Assembly (NCBI GenBank): GCA_003260075.1
Contig: QLIY01000441.1
Span: 5,173-69,172 of the forward strand
Direction of reading: 5' to 3'
Source of the DNA: Phallusia mammillata
Taxonomy: Eukaryota > Chordata > Ascidiacea > Phlebobranchia > Ascidiidae
Length of the DNA: 64,000 nucleotides
The notes below the pieces were generated by a model that had not been told where the DNA came from, ran no database searches, and was given only the letters and a program-made list of their open reading frames with translations. Shown here piece by piece: positions 61,501 to 64,000 of the stretch. Every line of letters starts with the position of its first letter. The first letter of the stretch is position 1. Position numbers and translations under genes: made by a program.

Positions 61501-63877
61501 AAAGTCTAGGATGGAACTTTGGTTTCGACCAAAGGCTGAGTAATAACGTAGGCATAGGCGCCGAGTTTATCAAAAATGCAAGGTGGCGAACGTAAATTAT
61601 GACGTCACATGAAGTGACGTCACCAATGCGTACAACCACACGAGCTCCAACTAGAAAACAGAATGCACTTTCGTCAATTGTTTTGGACAATATTTGTTTG
61701 AAACACTCTGCTTTACCGTTATTATTAGTTTAGCAACGATTAGGAAACGTTTAAGATACTTATTTATTACAGTGCAATCGCATTTTACACAATAATGGCC
61801 ATACATGTATTGACAACGATTGTGTGTTTGGCGTCATAAACAAGACACTAACCAAAACAGTTTGGCACGCATCGTTGCTTTTCGCCAGTACGCTAGTTTT
61901 AAAGCAAAATTGTTCCCAGATTTTTCGATGTTTCGTACAATACAGCTACAAACAAATCAAAACAGTTTGGCACTAAATTACGCAGTAACAACTACAATGT
62001 TTGTCGTTAACGAAGCAGCTGCAATTGATTGGGGAAATTTAAACTATAAAGCATTTTACAGTTTAAGCTTTCTTTGACCTGACACATGCCTAATTATAAA
62101 CGTTGGTAAACGACATGATGACCTACACATCCCACTGAGTCTACCTACTTTGATAAAAAATATATACATATGCGACGTTTTATTGTTGTAAAGACTAGGG
62201 CAGTGGTTCTCAACCGCCGGTCCGCATCAACTTTCCTGCCGGTCCGCCAAATATATTAAAATTTTATACCTCAACTGCAAAATGCAAGATGTTGAAGGCA
62301 TAGAAATCGTGTGGAAGTCAACGCTCTACTTCGCCTTGCAAAAACTTCATTAGAACCGCGTTTAACGCGTATAATATCAAACAGACAGCAGCAAACACCT
62401 CATTGAATTGAATTTTTCATAGTTCTTTTGAATTGCATATTTTTGTCGTNCCCCAAACATAAAAGGTTGAGAACCACTGGACTAGGGGATGCTTTTGTCG
62501 ATCATATCGCATGCATAAATTTTGGGTTATTGTGTTAGTGACAGCCTAAATTTCTATTGATCAGTCGATCGTGAACAATTAGGAAAATTTTCGTCGATCT
62601 TAACGACAAACAAGCTGGTCGCCCCTGGTATATTTAAACTGTTGACATACCAAATTTAGTAAGCCAAATTAGCTGTTTTCACGCAAATTTCGTTTCGGCC
62701 CAATGATTTGTCAAAATTACGTCCAATTCGGTTGACTAAATTCGGTCCATCACCAGTTTAAATACAACTTACGAAAGCCGAAACCAAATCTGAACATTAA
62801 GAACATTATTTTAAAGCGATAAACGTGTATTTTCTGCTCAATCAAGTGTCACACAACTTAAACTCAGAATTGAAAAGACGACCGAGGCAACTTTCTGACA
62901 AAACTGAAATGGTAATGAAATGCAACTGTTCTTATGTGGAATCGCACTGTTTGCCTGGTCGAAATACTTTCGTACGTTCCAAAGTCAAATGCGTTCCAAA
63001 GTCAAATGCGTAACGCACAGCATCAAACATGACTTGGTTCATTCTGCGTATTTTTTCACTTTTTTGGTTCGGTCAAAACCCACTTCAGCGGATTCGGTGT
63101 ATCACTAATTAAACATACTAGACCGCCATAAAAACGAAAAAAAAATATTTGTATTTGCAGTTGACACTGACTAACAAATATATCAGAACACCAAAACCCC
63201 AAGTTTAACTTAGCTTACAAATTAAAAACGGCTATAATTGAGTTTGTTTCGTTCGGTGAAAGAAAACATAGTAACGCAATTACCCTAAAACGGGGGTGGG
63301 AAACCTGCGGCCCATCAATTAAAGCTGTGCGGCCCACAGAGACCTTTAGATTTCAAACAAACTGGCAAACGAGTCCTATATTATATTTTTTGGGCAGGTT
63401 AGAGCGCCCGGTGCTATTTTTCTGCAACCTGACAATATGCTGCTGGAATCAAATGCGAAATTTACTTGCAGTAAGGCGTTTTTGGTATGCAACTAAGTAA
63501 AATCACCTTGTGTTATATAAAGGTGCGGCCCGCGATCTAATCATACAATTGTATTTGGACCCGCAGTGACGAAGGTTGCCCACCTTTGCACAAAAACAAT
63601 CACCAAACCGGAAATAGCTGCGCTGCAGCTACACATAACAAGTTTGGCTACTGGCTAAGTTTATATTTGGTTGTCAGTTATTGTGTAAATTTTGCTTCTG
63701 TAGAAAGGGGCTACTATGGAAACTCTCATAAATAATCACCTTGCGTTCAGATCCTTTTCCACCAAAATCTCCTAACATGACTTTTAATGGAAGAATATGT
63801 GATGTACATACAAAGAAAAAGATCAATGTCAAAACGAGTAAAATTAAACCTATCGCACGAGACTTCAATTTAACCAT
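55551..63877 (-). CDS. Galactose-3-O-sulfotransferase-like enzyme, gene B (7 exons)
   Basis: Paralogue of gene A on the opposite strand, with the same predicted Golgi role. Exons: 63877-63740, 60587-60405, 58479-58328, 58202-58008, 56748-56601, 56064-55942, 55799-55551; the sum is 1188 bases (395 residues). Exon 1 is a signal anchor (AIGLILLVLTLIFFFVCTS). VYVKTHKTGSSTLTG (exon 2) is the PAPS 5'-phosphosulfate loop. YLTIIRKPWDNFLSAYNFF (exon 4) is the 3'-phosphate site. LVMLLEYFEESLILL (exon 5) is the family core. Exons 3-6 match gene A in phase; exons 3, 5 and 6 also match in length. Exon 7 runs to a stop after CYFSREN; a GTAACG donor there could splice to an unseen last exon as in gene A. 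Introns 1-2 are swollen by mobile elements. Confidence 0.86.
56781..57420. mobile_element. Two adjoining tRNA-derived composite SINE units
   Basis: Two tandem or overlapping copies. The tRNA-like part at about 57197-57269 is the best preserved: 5' GCCTGTG and 3' CGCAGGC can pair, the D-arm is TAGCTCAGTTGGTAGAGC, and the T-arm is GTGGGTTTCAATTCCAT. Flanking modules include CATATGG/AATGCTTGG, GACCGGCTGATTC, GCCGTGATCGCTGG and GCTTCAGGGCTGATC. It lies in intron 4 of gene B. Confidence 0.8.
57415..57665. repeat. Dispersed repeat family, longest copy
   Basis: Runs through all the blocks: TTCGGTGAAAGAAAAAATAG, CACTAAAACAATCACCAAGC, ACAGCTGCGCAACATC, GTACAGTTGGTGGCTGGTGG, CCGTATTATAAAGCGTTATG and GTTGGGACCATTAG. 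It abuts the SINE pair. Confidence 0.6.
58589..59281. mobile_element. hAT-like element with perfect 8-bp target duplication
   Basis: Begins CCGGGGTGTCCAAC and ends GTTGGACACCCCTG. CAATAGAC lies on both sides (58581-58588 and 59282-59289). 693 bp in gene B intron 2. Confidence 0.9.
59334..59657. mobile_element. hAT-like element with perfect 8-bp target duplication
   Basis: Begins with a triple CAGGGGTG repeat and ends GGTTGCCTACCACTG. GCCTAATG lies on both sides (59326-59333 and 59658-59665). The interior (GCGGCCCGCAGAGACG, ACTGGCAAAC) matches the element at 63292-63588, so they are one family. Confidence 0.85.
59799..60142. mobile_element. Probable non-autonomous element
   Basis: CAGTGACGTAGCCAGG at the left and GGCTGCCTACGCCAC at the right are imperfect inverted repeats. 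GGCCCCTCC-type sequence occurs internally near both ends. No clear target duplication. Confidence 0.5.
60773..61248. mobile_element. hAT-like element
   Basis: Begins CAGGGGTACGCAACCTGCG and ends GGTTGTGCACCCCTG. Flanking CACCAAGG and CACCCAGT agree at 6 of 8 positions. 476 bp in gene B intron 1. A further terminus-like CAGTGGCCCTTAACC lies just outside at 60632. Confidence 0.7.
62201..62479. mobile_element. hAT-like MITE with perfect 8-bp target duplication
   Basis: Begins CAGTGGTTCTCAACC and ends GGTTGAGAACCACTG. GACTAGGG lies on both sides (62193-62200 and 62480-62487). 279 bp including one ambiguous base at 62450. It lies in gene B intron 1. Confidence 0.92.
63238..63640. repeat. Dispersed repeat copy interrupted by a hAT-like element
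   Basis: The left part (GAGTTTGTTTCGTTCGGTGA to CCCTAAAA) and right part (AAAACAATCACCAAACCGGA onward) match consecutive parts of the copy at 57415. The element at 63292-63588 sits between them. Confidence 0.65.
63292..63588. mobile_element. hAT-like element nested in a dispersed repeat
   Basis: Ends GGGGGTGGGAAACCTGCGG and GGTTGCCCACCTTTG. The interior matches the 59334-59657 element. Flanks CCTAAAAC and ACAAAAAC agree at about 6 of 8 positions. Confidence 0.65.
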
Positions 63878-64000
63878 TTTTTATCCTATAACTTCTGTCA
63901 GCTGTAACATAAACATATTTTTCTCATACTTCAGTCATTTTAACACCTCAAACCCGCTTTAACAATTTCATCACATTCTGCCATTCACTAGTTTCAGTGC

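Overview
This window looks like nuclear DNA of an ascidian tunicate, most likely a Ciona. It is AT-rich. Its genes are split into short exons with GT..AG introns of a few hundred bases. It carries tRNA-derived composite repeats and many short hAT-like elements, and its gene content is animal-specific (ZP, CUB, Ly6/uPAR and LDLa domains, sugar-sulfotransferases). There are no operons, CRISPR arrays or prokaryotic features. Gene models come from reading splice sites and reading-frame phase by eye; wherever I say the phases close, the exon lengths sum to a multiple of three.

Layout. 182-3013 (-): secreted protein with a Ly6/uPAR-like, a sushi and a vWA-like domain. 4509-7560 (-): divergent but intact seven-exon actin. 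9726-17058 (+): SLC2/GLUT-like sugar transporter. 17-22.8 kb: gene-poor and repeat-rich. 22829-31416 (+): 17-exon membrane protein with two copies of a CUB-like + CUB unit followed by a ZP domain and a furin-type site. 33155-38466 (-): GPCR with an ectodomain of many LDLa repeats and no leucine-rich repeats. 38.5-45 kb: no convincing gene. 45007-49177 (+) and 55551-63877 (-): two galactose-3-O-sulfotransferase-like genes tail to tail, with two orphan exons of a third copy between them (50456-51024).

The most striking large-scale signal is a set of about two dozen poly-G blocks, mostly exactly 10 G, always G on this strand. Most sit exactly between two near-identical, slightly diverged copies of 50-540 bp. 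They cut coding exons of the GPCR and probably one of the transporter. The best reading is that they are artificial joins between overlapping contig ends, probably two haplotypes of a very polymorphic animal, and not biological tandem duplications. The apparent duplications and frame breaks should be read in that light.

The genes do not form one pathway. Most encode secreted, surface or Golgi proteins: an adhesion-type protein, a ZP/CUB matrix protein, a multi-LDLa receptor, glycan sulfotransferases and a transporter. Mobile DNA is plentiful. At least seven hAT-like elements have clean or near-clean 8-bp target duplications, and there are several composite SINEs, one foldback element and one unnamed dispersed repeat.
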